Origin: Coprinopsis marcescibilis
Lineage: Eukaryota > Basidiomycota > Agaricomycetes > Agaricales > Psathyrellaceae
Length of the DNA: 14,756 bases
Reading direction: 5' to 3'
Assembly: GCA_004369085.1 (NCBI GenBank)
Contig: ML210573.1
Coordinates: 1-14,756 of the forward strand
A program made the translations under genes and the position numbers. Under the pieces are notes generated by a model. The model saw only the letters and a list, made by a program, of their open reading frames with translations, did not search any database and was not told the DNA's origin. Within the stretch, counting starts at the first letter, position 1. Every line of letters starts with the position of its first letter. Shown piece by piece: positions 1-10,000 of the stretch.

Positions 1-545
1 CGTGTTTGGCATAGGCTTCTGCTGCCCTCGAGCGAAAGTCGAGCACAACCCTTCAACTCTTCGCTCACTTTCTTCAGAACTTCTCTCAAACTGATCAAAG
101 AACAGACCTTGACTGCCTGGCTCAGATAATCCTGCTGTCTAAGCTCCCCTAGAGATAGGATGGTTTCCGCTCCCTGGCCTGCCGAGCAATGCCGCTCCTC
201 GGAGTGTTCCGATCACCATCACCCGCGTTCAGATCCAGTTCCACTTCTGACCGATTTGCCACCTCTTGAGTGTGGCGGGAGCGAGTTCAACGAAGTTCAA
301 CATTAAACAAGTTGGTTGCTGAGCAAGTGCTGATTCGACGGAGTCGACGCGCTTGATGCTCGCTGATGGGATCAGTGACTCGGAGTTCGGGATTACCTCA
401 AACTCACTGCGAATTATAAATTTGCACCGAGTTTGCTCTCGAATACGTGGTCAATGGTTAACGAGTATATCAGGCTGGCAGGAGAGCATGTCTCTAGAGG
501 TAACAGATGAAGAAGCTGCGGAGAGCTACTACTGGGACATATAAA
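1..545. other. left-edge region without a supported gene
   Basis: No open frame here shows codon bias, a recognisable domain or credible splice sites. The longest plus-strand frame (353-544, 63 codons) is Ser/Arg-rich and matches nothing I know. The right part is presumably the 3' flank of the leftward F-box-like gene that ends at 546. An exon of a gene beginning outside the window cannot be excluded. Confidence 0.5.
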
Positions 546-2150
546 TTAGAATCCAAGCCTTTTATTAGACCCTCTGAGCTGAACGACGATTCCAAGGGTA
601 TGGAGCTGCTTCTTGCAATCCAAAAATTCTCTAGAGTTCTGAGCAAACTGACCGACCAGAAAGACATGAAGCTTCTTTTCCTTCAAGCTCACTTGATTAC
701 CCATGCCATGTCCTTCTTCTTTTGCCCTCTCATTCCGCCTTCGGAAGAACTGAGAAATGAGGGGAAGATCCGGGAGAGAGACTCGGTCAAAGGATAGATG
801 GGCAATGTTCGGGAGGAGGAACGTGATGTCGTTCGTCTTCTCCAGCAGCGATAGGACCCGGCAATTTGGGAGGCTGAGGAATGTGAGGCCCGGGTTCAGG
901 GACACCAAGTGAGCGAGTGTATGAGGATCTGATGCTGCGAAACCAGGGGATTTGGCGAGGGCAAGGACTGCTATGTTTGGGCTGCGTCGCATAAATGGGA
1001 GAATCGGTGTTGCATCTAGTGGTGGGGCGCCTTCAACTGCGAGGCGGGTGGCAGCAGGAAAGTTAAAGTACTGCAAGCATTCCAATGCGCAGTGGAGTGT
1101 GAGGTAGGAAATCTTTGGGTGGGTTGTCATCTGATCAGTACCTTGGAAGTGGTCTGAATCTGCGTATACTGTGGTAGCCGGACTTCTCGTGATCTTCAAG
1201 ACGTTTAGGGAGGGGAGCCCTTTGATAACTGCTAAGGCTTCGTGGGGTATGTGGATAGAAGGGGGTGCGAAGAATGTTATCTCGAGGGTCTTGACTTTGG
1301 GATGTGTGATAATGGCTCCGGGCTCTACGTCAGCTAGTAGTCCCATGTCCCATCCCAGTCGTAGTGTCTCTAAACTGGGAAGCGCCTGCGCAAACCACTC
1401 ATTGCCACAGGACCAGATCCCCGAGAAAGGGTTGAGACCGTCTGCTGGCAAGGTGAGGCGCAGTGATCGCACGGAGGCCCACGGACTATAGATTTCGGGA
1501 TTGCTCAGCTCTTGGGAGAGGGGCGGAAGAATGAGGTGAGCTTCAGATTGGGGGAAGATGAACTCAAGGGTCTGCCATCGCATGTCGGCCGTCGAAGCTG
1601 TAAACAGGATTGATTTAGCCAAGCGGTCGACACTTTCGGAGTATTCTTCGAGCCGGGGACTGCGTCCGTCAACAACACAGAGAGTTAAAGGGGTATTGGG
1701 ACCGGCACGTTGAAACCAGTGGTAAAGCGTATGCTGGGATAGCGGATCTGCTGTGGGTGCCTCGACTTCCTCTGCGCTAAACTTGATCATTAAGCGAGAC
1801 CACAGACATGGGGTCGAGAAGGCAACAATCCTCCATAGTCTGCAGATTGATCGAAATCGGCGAAATTCGAGACGATCCTGTCGAGAAAAAGGTACATGCG
1901 ATGGTGGTAAGGCCGCTTTGAGGATCTCGGCGATGATTTCTGCAGGAAGAAGGCGACTGGACGATGTGATGATTAGATATTCGTTACGGGTCTCAGATAG
2001 CTGGGAGTGCTTGAGCTGAAGGGCTTTCATCTGCTCGTTCAGGATTGAGAGCTCCAGGTTCACCTTTCTCAGCCACTCTTTGCTGTAAACAACCAAACTC
2101 TCGTCGGGGCGATCATTCGTCGATAGAAACTTGACCAGCTCGGGCTTCAT
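546..2150 (-). CDS. F-box-like domain protein with LRR-like C-terminal region
   Basis: This is a single uninterrupted frame of 534 codons on the minus strand. Residues 24-58 look like a short amphipathic coiled coil. Residues 64-121 form an F-box-like domain: LLPAEIIAEIL, then a run ending RSICRLWRIVAFSTPCLWSRL, the W-R-x-x-A-x-x-T-P-x-L-W-S pattern very common in Agaricomycete F-box proteins. The remaining 400 residues contain repeated leucine-rich strands such as VRSLRLTLP, SLETLRLGW, KVKTLEITF and SLNVLKITR, suggesting an irregular leucine-rich solenoid that would bind a target. In this family the F-box contacts Skp1 and the protein acts as substrate adaptor of an SCF ubiquitin ligase; that role and any substrate are inferred. 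Lack of introns is unlike the other genes here but common in this expanded family. The start at 2150 is the most upstream ATG in frame; Met41 is an alternative. Confidence 0.82.
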   Translation of the reverse strand: MKPELVKFLSTNDRPDESLVVYSKEWLRKVNLELSILNEQMKALQLKHSQLSETRNEYLIITSSSRLLPAEIIAEILKAALPPSHVPFSRQDRLEFRRFRSICRLWRIVAFSTPCLWSRLMIKFSAEEVEAPTADPLSQHTLYHWFQRAGPNTPLTLCVVDGRSPRLEEYSESVDRLAKSILFTASTADMRWQTLEFIFPQSEAHLILPPLSQELSNPEIYSPWASVRSLRLTLPADGLNPFSGIWSCGNEWFAQALPSLETLRLGWDMGLLADVEPGAIITHPKVKTLEITFFAPPSIHIPHEALAVIKGLPSLNVLKITRSPATTVYADSDHFQGTDQMTTHPKISYLTLHCALECLQYFNFPAATRLAVEGAPPLDATPILPFMRRSPNIAVLALAKSPGFAASDPHTLAHLVSLNPGLTFLSLPNCRVLSLLEKTNDITFLLPNIAHLSFDRVSLPDLPLISQFFRRRNERAKEEGHGMGNQVSLKEKKLHVFLVGQFAQNSREFLDCKKQLHTLGIVVQLRGSNKRLGF

Positions 2151-2177
2151 TATGAGGTTGGTGGTAGCTTGAGCGCC

Positions 2178-2184
2178 TTATATA
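2178..2184 (-). promoter_or_regulatory. TATA-like element close to the F-box-like gene start
   Basis: The minus strand reads TATATAA 28-34 nt upstream of the ATG at 2150. If it is a real TATA box, transcription would begin almost at that ATG, leaving no room for a leader and favouring a start further down (Met41). It may equally be a chance AT-rich word. Confidence 0.25.
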
Positions 2185-2878
2185 ACGGGAGGTAGATGTA
2201 TGTGAGAAGGAAGAGGAAGAGCTGGAGACTGTGCCAACAATACTGTGATAGCGCCGAATCGATGCCCGGTGTTTCAAGTTGCCCAGCGCCTCGAGTGTGA
2301 CGGCATCATTCACCAGGCTCGCGATTTACTGATGAGACAGCCTGGGTCCTCATTTACTGATTAAGTGACCCAAGCAGTGGGTCGTCGGGCTTGTATGTCA
2401 GGTGAGATTAGTAGTGCCATTGGATGTGGAGTAACTGACACACCCTCCCTGACTGAAATTTGCGTCAACACAAGTCGATTTTCGTTTTCACGAATGCACG
2501 GCATCTGTGTCATCGCCCTCGAGTGCACGTAAGATTAAAATCCAGCCATGACATGCGGTCACCACTACTACTGGCTACTAACGGTCCAATTTAGGTCTTC
2601 AGGAGGACCTAGCCAACATTGAGCCAACAGGCAACCAGCAGATAGGGGCATTTTTGATTGGTGAGGTAATAACGTTGAGCACAAAGCTTGCTTGGAGCCT
2701 TGGACTTGTCAGTCTTGATTTGTCAAATGGCTTGTCCTCGAACGGCGACCACCAGCGTGAGCCGTTTCTCCAATCCTACGACATAATGCAATGGAAATTC
2801 AGATTTCTACTGTAGCGCAAGGGCATGTGAATCAACAACTTCTTTACGAAGTTTAAACTCGAAAGTTTGTGATTCTTA

Positions 2879-2950
2879 TTTGATTCGCACCTCTTTAGTA
2901 GCGCAGAGAACGTGGCACCGACTGCCTGTGGTTTGATTCGGACGTCTTTA
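2879..2950. repeat. imperfect 19-nt direct repeat upstream of the MYND gene
   Basis: Two copies lie at 2879-2897 and 2932-2950. Both begin TTTGATTCG and end in TCTTTA; they differ at 2 of 19 positions, both C/G changes. Start-to-start spacing is 53 nt. They sit 120-190 nt before the ATG at 3070, so they could be paired factor-binding sites. Confidence 0.5.
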
Positions 2951-2983
2951 CTTTTGTACGGTGACTACAAGTTCTGTCAGGGG

Positions 2984-2990
2984 TATAATA
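2984..2990 (+). promoter_or_regulatory. candidate TATA box of the N-terminal MYND gene
   Basis: TATAATA lies 80-86 nt before the ATG at 3070, a spacing that allows a leader of about 50 nt. It is downstream of the 19-nt direct repeat. The call rests on motif and distance only. Confidence 0.35.
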
Positions 2991-3069
2991 AGGTGTGTCT
3001 GTATGATTAAGCCCTGTCATCTCGCTATCGTGCTGAAGATTTGGTCAAAGCTCAGAAAGTCACAACGAA

Positions 3070-4614
3070 ATGGCCTCTTCGTCGAAACCAAAGTGGAAAG
3101 TCCTCCTCCCAATCGAAAACCTTGACCAGTGTCATTATTGCCGAAAAAAGGTGAAATCTAGACTTTGCTCTTCATGCATTGAGGTTAGTTTATGATCCAT
3201 GTTCCAGCTTCAGCCTCTAATCTCAATTCACAGGTCGCATACTGTGGAAGAGAATGTCAATCGGCGGATTGGAAGAACCACAAGGCAGCTTGCCGTACGT
3301 CGCCTAGCTATCTTTTACTCGTCTACTGAAAGCTAATTTAACACCCCAGTGAGGTCTCAGACGGGCAAACTGGACTTGGACTCCTTTTTCCCAATTTTCG
3401 CTTGCTGTATTCGCGAGACGCACGCTATCGCTCAGTCCATGTTCGACCACCCTGCCCTTTCTCGCGACATTATCAACAGCTTTGAGCAACAACGCGAGCT
3501 ACGTCCACTTGAAGGTGCCCTCGTATTCTCCCGTCGAATCGATCTCGGCCCAAAATACGACGAGAAAAAAGCCAAACACGTCGAGTCGCTTTCAAGGGAC
3601 AATCGGGCGATCCAATGGTGGCCGAAAGCCTCAAAACCAACGAAGGCGCTGGAATTGCTCGAGAAGGTCGAATCAGAACACGGAATCCTCTCCAGCGTAA
3701 TCCCTGCTGCATTTGCGCTTCTCGCTGCCAACTTCATCGACGATGGAACCAGCCAATCAGCAGCTCCCCACCGGCCTCACCTCGTGGCGGGAAAGTACCC
3801 CATTGCAGATTTCGGCATCGCCAAGGGTGTCTTCAGGACGCCGTTCCTCGAGAAGGTGCGCTATCGACTCGTTCCCGAAAACGTCGAAATCCAGTTCTCG
3901 AATCCGGACGATCATTATTGGATTTATTTCACGACTGTCCAAGGTGTCACCGCGATTCTCGATTGCAATTGCTACATCTACAATTGGGACGGACTTGCGG
4001 AGTGTACCAACTTTTGGTCGACGGAGGACAACGCGCCTCCGTGTTTCTTCCCTGCGCGGTGGACGGGTACTATGATGAATTGTTTGACGAATATTGGGTA
4101 CGAGGAGCGGGCAAGGTTCTCTGTTCTGCGCGACCCTGCGTTGCAGGAAGCCGCCGCGTCCCTTCGCACGTACAAGAATAACGAAGAGCTCATGGTTCCT
4201 GCGAAGGTGCTGCTAGAGTTCTTTGACCTCGTCAGTGGAGGCAGGCCAACCTTGGATTACGAGAAGAAGTCGCTCCTTCGTGCGTTCGAACGCAACTACA
4301 AGATGGTGCGCAACAGGATCGAGACGAAAGCGTACCTCAAGTACCCCAAAAGGGCGATTCAGATGTTCAATCCTGGTTCAGAGATTGAGGAGTCGGGCAA
4401 GATGATGGTTGAGAAGGATATTCTCGTGCATGGGCCAGATTATTTCAAGGACATGATGAAGGTTTTCAACAAGATTCAGAAGGAGCTGCCGAGTGAGTTT
4501 GCAGGTGTTTCGGACACGCAAAAATCGATGGAGTTGATGGGGCGTCTGAGAGAGAGACAGGAGGAAAAGAAGAAAGGCAAAGGGAAGAAAAAGGGAAAGG
4601 GAAAGAAGATTTAA
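3070..4614 (+). CDS. MYND zinc-finger protein (N-terminal finger)
   Basis: Three exons: 3070-3183, 3234-3294 and 3350-4614, giving 479 aa. Introns are 3184-3233 (GTTAGT..CAG, 50 nt) and 3295-3349 (GTACGT..CAG, 55 nt). Exons 1 and 2 supply a complete MYND finger: C21-x2-C24, C33-x2-C36, YC42-x3-C46-Q, then W51, H54 and C58. The last exon codes about 420 aa that I do not recognise. It contains Trp/Tyr-rich segments (HYWIYFTTVQGVTAILDCN), and the tail is a Lys/Gly run (EEKKKGKGKKKGKGKK) that could be a nuclear or nucleic-acid-binding tail. MYND fingers generally mediate protein-protein contacts with proline-rich peptides. No SET domain is visible, so a SMYD-type methyltransferase is not supported. 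Agaricomycetes have many such orphan MYND proteins; the function is unknown. Confidence 0.85.
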
Positions 4615-4949
4615 TCTTCAAGGACTACAAACGTTCGATGATGTACCACTAGTATCTCCAGCTTTCTTATTGCTCCATTTCTTGCGTAAATCTCAATTTT
4701 TTTGTTATGTGTGCTTCAAGACCTCTTCCATCGTGTTTATGCAGGTCTACAGACCTCTTTCTGCCGTCAGACAGAGGCGGAACCAGGAGGAAGGGTGGAA
4801 CGAGACAATTGGAGTGGGTTACATAATGTTTAGGGCAGGGCCAATCGCGCCTGTCTCGGTTACTAGTTTAGTTGCCCTGAGGACAAAGCTGATTGGGCTG
4901 GGCACTGCTTTTCCAATATCCCTTGACCTGAACCTCCATCTACCTCGAC
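4615..4949. other. spacer between the two MYND genes
   Basis: This 335-nt stretch is the 3' flank of one MYND gene and the promoter/leader of the next. The segment just before the ATG at 4950 is pyrimidine-rich, as is common upstream of fungal start codons. A plus-strand frame running 4670-5068 has no codon bias and overlaps the next gene in another frame, so I do not call it. Confidence 0.5.
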
Positions 4950-6459
4950 ATGCCCAAACGACAGCGACATTATTCCATATTCTCGCCACCCAGTCTCTCA
5001 ATGTCAGAGCTCGTGAAGACAACCCTGGACCACGATTCAACCGACATGCTCATCGAAAAGTGGCTTGAGCATCGCAGTAACGCGCACGACGCCTACCATG
5101 AATGGTTCAGGGACATTCGCGAGCGGCAGCTTCACCACCGCGCGAGCTCGCATACGAAGCAGATTATAGCTTGGAATAAGGGGGAATTCGTTCCGGAGAA
5201 CATCTTCTGTCGGACGGTCGACACCGGCAGGCTGATTCCACTGGATCGAACATGGACCACCCATGTCTATCATCACCACTCGATGTCGGAGCGCAAGCTT
5301 TCGATGCTGCCAGTGGTATTTACAATGGTGCGCATATATTCTTCATTATATCCTCTCCCAACCTTTACGGGCATATCTTTACCAATGGGGATCTTGGGAT
5401 TTAAACTTCTGTTATCGCATCTCTGCGTGGAATCATGCCCGTCCATATCATGTGTCTAACACCCTCCAACCTCCTTTCTTCAGTTACCCGAACTAATGCT
5501 TCTTCGCGGGATGCATGACACAGGATGCGACGAGATCTTCATAATAGTAACAGACCTCAAACGGCAGGAGATGGACGATGTCACGGAATACTTCAAGCTC
5601 GTCTGCAGATACTGCTTTGGCTGCCCCTGCAAACCGAGTATCGAACGCAAGATCCAACACGAACGTATGTCTCCCACCCTTCCGATTCACCTGTTCGATC
5701 CCCCGCCCAACCCCTAATCCATACAATCTTTATCTCCTTTTATTTTGCAAATCGCGTGTTTCAAGGACCTCTGACTCACAGAAGCACTCTATTTTAGACA
5801 TGCGATTAAGCCATACACTCCTACGGCAACGACGAACGCCATGTTTTCCACAAATCGACCTCACGCTCCGCGCAATCCTTTACGAAAAGCGGCCCCGCTT
5901 CCTCGTCCTCTTCTCACACCAAACGACCTCATACTCCCAAATCTTCTTCACACATCCCTCATACGTGCCCGACGAGGAGATTTTCTACGACTATCCCACC
6001 GGGTGCCCAAACCCCTGCTGCACAGACGACTGCGAGATGATCCGGTTCCCTCGACGCGGGTTAGAAACCGCTCCTGTCCTTCAAATCAAACTCGGTGCGA
6101 AGGAAGGCAGGAGGAAGCGCATCAAAGTCCGGCCTAAAGAGATGTGCAATTGGATTGATTGTGATATTTGCTTTGGGGAGGAGGTACCTCGGTCCTCTTC
6201 TTCGTCTTCTGCCGATTCCTCGTCCTCACGCTCTAGCAGCGGTGGGTCGAGCTGCAGCGATGGGTCGGACGATGGGAATATTACCATCACCACCACCACA
6301 TCCACCACCACCTCCCCGCCACCGACAGACTCTACGGTGACAACCAAAAAAATCAACTTTGGACAGGTTTGCAGCAAATGCAAGCTCGTTAAATACTGCT
6401 CGCCGGAACATCAGCGGATGGATTGGGAGGAGCATAAGCGAATGTGTGTGCGGCACTAG
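4950..6459 (+). CDS. MYND zinc-finger protein (C-terminal, split finger)
   Basis: Proposed exons 4950-5327, 5484-5664 and 5798-6459 give 406 aa. Introns are 5328-5483 (GTGCGC..CAG, 156 nt, branch CTAAC near 5455, no other AG inside) and 5665-5797 (GTATGT..TAG, 133 nt). Both are longer than the roughly 50-nt introns of the neighbours. The N-terminal 300 aa are unrecognised, with a Cys-rich patch CRYCFGCPC and later GCPNPCC. The C-terminus carries the ligands of a MYND finger: C308-x2-C311, C378-x2-C381, YC387-x3-H391-Q, W396, H399 and C403. A Ser/Thr/Pro-rich insert of about 60 residues separates the first two Cys pairs. His replaces the usual sixth Cys. The start may instead be Met17 (4998). 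The beginning of exon 3 is uncertain because another frame is open there. Function unknown; protein-protein binding is inferred from the finger. Confidence 0.7.
6283..6317 (+). repeat. ACC/CAC trinucleotide run coding Thr
   Basis: A short ACC-type triplet tract codes the Thr-rich part of the linker inside the second MYND finger. It is in frame with the gene and preceded by a TCN/AGC tract coding serines from about 6193. Such runs vary in length easily by slippage. Confidence 0.7.
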
Positions 6460-7013
6460 GGATTAGACAGCGCATCAAGCGTGTTGAATCGTTGCATGTG
6501 GGTAGCGTCATTATGGGTCAGTGGTTGTATAGTTGCTATGGTTTCTTTTTTTCCCTTGCTCTTCTCGTCGATGCGCCGCCGCTTTTTGTGCGCGCCCGCC
6601 CGTCGCATCCACAAGGATGTGATGGGCTCTCTACCACCTCTTTCCAGTTTTGCATCCAGGTCCAGTGCTTATCACTTCACTTATAGGACGATCAAAGACG
6701 CGATCGTCCTCTGCTGTACTCTTATCCTTCCTACCATACTGCAAGCCTGTATTAGTGGTGTACTTTAGTGATTTACTATACTTCCCAATCACGTTTTACT
6801 TGGGGTGCCGAGGTTTTGGCAAGATTATATGTTACATTTGATTGAAATCAATAGCTCGATACAGGTATAGGTGCACAGACGATGATAGACGTGAGGGAGA
6901 GCATAAAAAAACATACTACATGAATATAATACAGACAGAGACCAAGAAGTCCGAGAAAGACCGACACACCATACGTCTAAATATCAGAGGTGAGAGGGCT
7001 AGGCGTTGAACGC
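6460..7013. other. convergent 3' intergenic region
   Basis: This 554-nt stretch separates the stop codons of the rightward MYND gene and the leftward R1 gene, so it should contain both 3' UTRs and polyadenylation sites. It is AT-rich between about 6760 and 6960. A perfect 9-bp hairpin lies at 6685-6710 (listed separately). Open frames here are short and unconvincing. Confidence 0.6.
6685..6710. repeat. 9-bp perfect inverted repeat in a 3' region
   Basis: AGGACGATC (6685-6693) pairs perfectly with GATCGTCCT (6702-6710) across an 8-nt loop. It lies about 225 nt after the MYND stop codon and 300 nt after the R1 stop. It could fold in either 3' UTR; its role is unknown. Confidence 0.55.
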
Positions 7014-10000
7014 TTAACCAGAGCACATCACGCAAGCATCCTTGTTCTCGAGAGAGCACATCAGCTTGGCCTCTTCCAACTCCCGTTGGTGTTTTCGCTC
7101 GAGAGCGGCGGCAAACTCGGGATCAGCTTCAGCAGCAGCTCTGGTCTTCTCATCCAGCGACATGCTAGCGAGGCTGTTGGTAACGCTTTCCGCTGTTGAT
7201 GGCGAAAGAGCTGGGGTAGGAGCAACCTGGGTGATGGGGGAAGGGCTGATGGGGGAAGCCACAGCATTGCCGTTAGTGCGTGCCGCGGGAACGGGGACCT
7301 GACGCGCAGGAGAGCTGACGGGCTTGGCCCCCTGCAGCTGTTGCTCCTTGGCGGTCTTAAGCATGCCCTGGTCGACCGTGAACTGGATGGCTTGAGCAGC
7401 TGGTCGTGTACGGAGATAGTACATGCCGGTCTTCAGGCCCTTCTTCCAACCGTAGAAGTGCATGCTGGTAAGTTGACCAATGGTCGGCGAGGATAGGTGG
7501 ACGTTCAAGCTCTGGCTCTGGCAAATGAATGCACCACGGTCGGCAGCAAGGTCAATGACCTTCTTCTGACTGATTTCCCAGACGGTCTTGTAGATGGCCT
7601 TGACATCGGCAGGGATAGTAGGAATGTTTTGGACAGAGCCGTTGTGGGCGATGATCAGGTTCTTCATGTTGTCGTCCCAAAGACCAAGGTCAACGAGTTC
7701 GCGGAGAAGCCATGGGCAGACGACCTGGAATTCACCGGCAAGCACGCGGCGAGTGTAAATGTTGCTGTCACCCCGAAACAATTAGCTAGAGAAAGGAGAA
7801 CTGAAATCAAAGCACATACCTGGTATATGGCTCAAAGCACTCATTGAAGCCCAAAATCTGACTCGTAGATGCGGTAGGCATGGGAGCGAGCAATAACGAG
7901 TTCCTCAAACCTGTCTTGGCAATCTGGGCTTTCAGTGAAGCCCAATCCCAGAGATCGCTTGGGGCGACTCCCCAAAGGTCATACTGTAGTTGACCTTGTT
8001 GAGCGGGACTACCTTCCCAGGTTTCATATGGGCCCTCGACAGCAGCAAGCTCAGAGCTAGCTTCAAGTGCGCCATGGTAGATGGTCTCGAAGATCTTGAT
8101 GTTCAACTCCTTGGCAGCCTGAGAGTCAAATGGCATGCGCAGGGCCATGAATGCATCGGCAAGACCTTGCACACCGATACCAATAGGCCTGTGGCGCATG
8201 TTCGAGCGGCGAGCTTCAGGGACAGGGTAGTAGTTGACGTCGATGATACGGTTCAAGTTTCGGGTCACAACTTTGACAACTTCGTGGAGCTTCTTGAAAT
8301 TGTAAACTCCGTTGTTGATGAAGGTAGGGAGTGCGAGGGAGGCAAGGTTGCAAACGGCAGTCTCCTCCGGGGAGGAATATTGGATGATCTCGGTGCAGAG
8401 GTTGGAGGACTTGATGGTGCCAAGGTTCTTTTGGTTTGATTTGGCTGTGAGAATGCGATGAGAAATGGGGCTGCGGTAAGATGGCATGGGGATACATACC
8501 ATTGGCATGATCTTTGTAAACCATGAAAGGGCCGCCGGTCTCGATCTGAGCTTCCAAGATGGCGTACCAGAGCTTTTGAGCGTTCATTGTCTTGCGGGCA
8601 CGACCTTCGCGTTCGTAGCGTTCGTATAATTCCTCGAACTCAGCCCCATGGACTTCATGGAGACCTGGCGCCTCGTTGGGGCAGAACAGGGACCACTGAC
8701 CGTCAGATTCAACACGCTTCATGCTGGAGAAAAGGATTAGAGAATATAAGGGTCAAATATGGAAGGAGCCTACAAAAGATCAGGTATCCAGAGGGCGTAG
8801 AATAAATCACGGGCACGGTTTTCTTCCTTTCCGTGGTTCTTCCTCAGGTCCAAGAATTCAAAGACGTCCGCATGCCAGGGTTCGATGTAGATGGCAAACG
8901 CTCCTGGACGCTTGTTGCCACCTTGGTCGACATACCGCGCAGTTGCATCGTAAGCGCGAAGCATGGGAACAATCCCGTTGGAATAACCGTTGGTGCCAGC
9001 AATGTAGGACCTACAAAAGGTATGAGTGGAAAGCGCATACATTTTGAAAGGGATACTAACCCGGTCGAACGGATACAGTGAATGTTGAGACCGATACCTC
9101 CGGCAGTCTTGCTGATCATGGCACATTGCTTGAGAGTATCATAGATTCCCTCGATGGAATCATCCTTCATGCAAACAAGGAAGCAGGAGCTGAGTTGGGG
9201 ATGAGGGGTTCCGGCGTTGAAGAGAGTTGGCGAAGCATGAGTAAAGTATCGCTCCGACATAAGGTTGTAGGTTTCAATGACTCGCTCAATGTCGCGCCCG
9301 TGGATACCAACAGCAACACGCATGATCATGTGCTGGGGTCGCTCGGCCACTCGGCCGTTAATTCGCAGAAGGTACGACCGCTCCAATGTCTTGAATCCGA
9401 AGCTATAACAGATTGAGTACAGACTGTGGCGGGATGAACCAGGTTACTGACAAGTTATAGTTGAAATCGCGGTTGTAGATGATGGCAGAGTCGAGGGTCT
9501 CTGCATTATCGCGGATGACCTCCCAGGTATCTTGCGAGATCATGCCGGAGGGCTTGCCATTCTTTGGGTTCACTGCGGTGCGATATAAGCACACCATAGG
9601 GGACTATGATAGCATCGGGGGACATACCGTATTCATAGAGGTCTTTAACCACTTGGGAAAAGTTCTTCTTTGTCTCCTTGTGGAGGTTGGAAATGGCGAT
9701 GCGAGCGGCGAGAACAGCATAATCAGGATGTTTGGTTGTAAGATATGCGGCTGTTTCGGCTGCAAGGTTCTGTGGAGTGCATGCATTGGCGTGTTGCTCG
9801 ATATATAAGGGAATATACACGTACATCGAGCTCAACCGTTGTCACCCCGTGGTAGACCCCGACGACGACTTTCTGCGCGATCCTAATGGGTAATGACGCG
9901 TTAGAGGCTATCAAGCATAAATTGTTAGTACTTACTCGATGGGATCCACGAAATTCAAGTCTAAACCATAGCACAATTTGTTGATTCGGGCGGTGATCTG

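Larger units (their letters stand above)
2151..3069. other. divergent intergenic region between F-box-like and MYND genes
   Basis: This 919-nt stretch has no credible coding frame. It lies between divergently transcribed genes and should hold both promoters. It contains a TATA-like word at each end and an imperfect 19-nt direct repeat near the MYND gene (listed separately). I see no transposon ends or tRNA structure. Confidence 0.6.

Noticed and set aside
353..544. Plus-strand 63-codon frame near the left edge
   Set aside because: No recognisable features and no support beyond being open.
2592..2611. Inverted repeat TAGGTC/GACCTA with an 8-nt loop
   Set aside because: Only six base pairs; expected by chance in a region of this size.
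3432..3737. Minus-strand open frames opposite the N-terminal MYND gene, up to 101 codons
   Set aside because: They are shadows of the strongly biased coding frame on the plus strand and show no domain.
4670..5068. Plus-strand frame of 132 codons between and overlapping the MYND genes
   Set aside because: It overlaps the coding start of the second MYND gene in a different frame, and its upstream half looks like untranslated sequence.
3070..6459. The two adjacent MYND genes as a tandem duplication
   Set aside because: One finger is N-terminal and the other C-terminal, the remaining sequences show no similarity, and the intron positions differ.
7042..9808. Several plus-strand frames of 80-150 codons across RNR1
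   Set aside because: They lie antisense to conserved R1 exons and cross its introns; the R1 reading explains the open frames.
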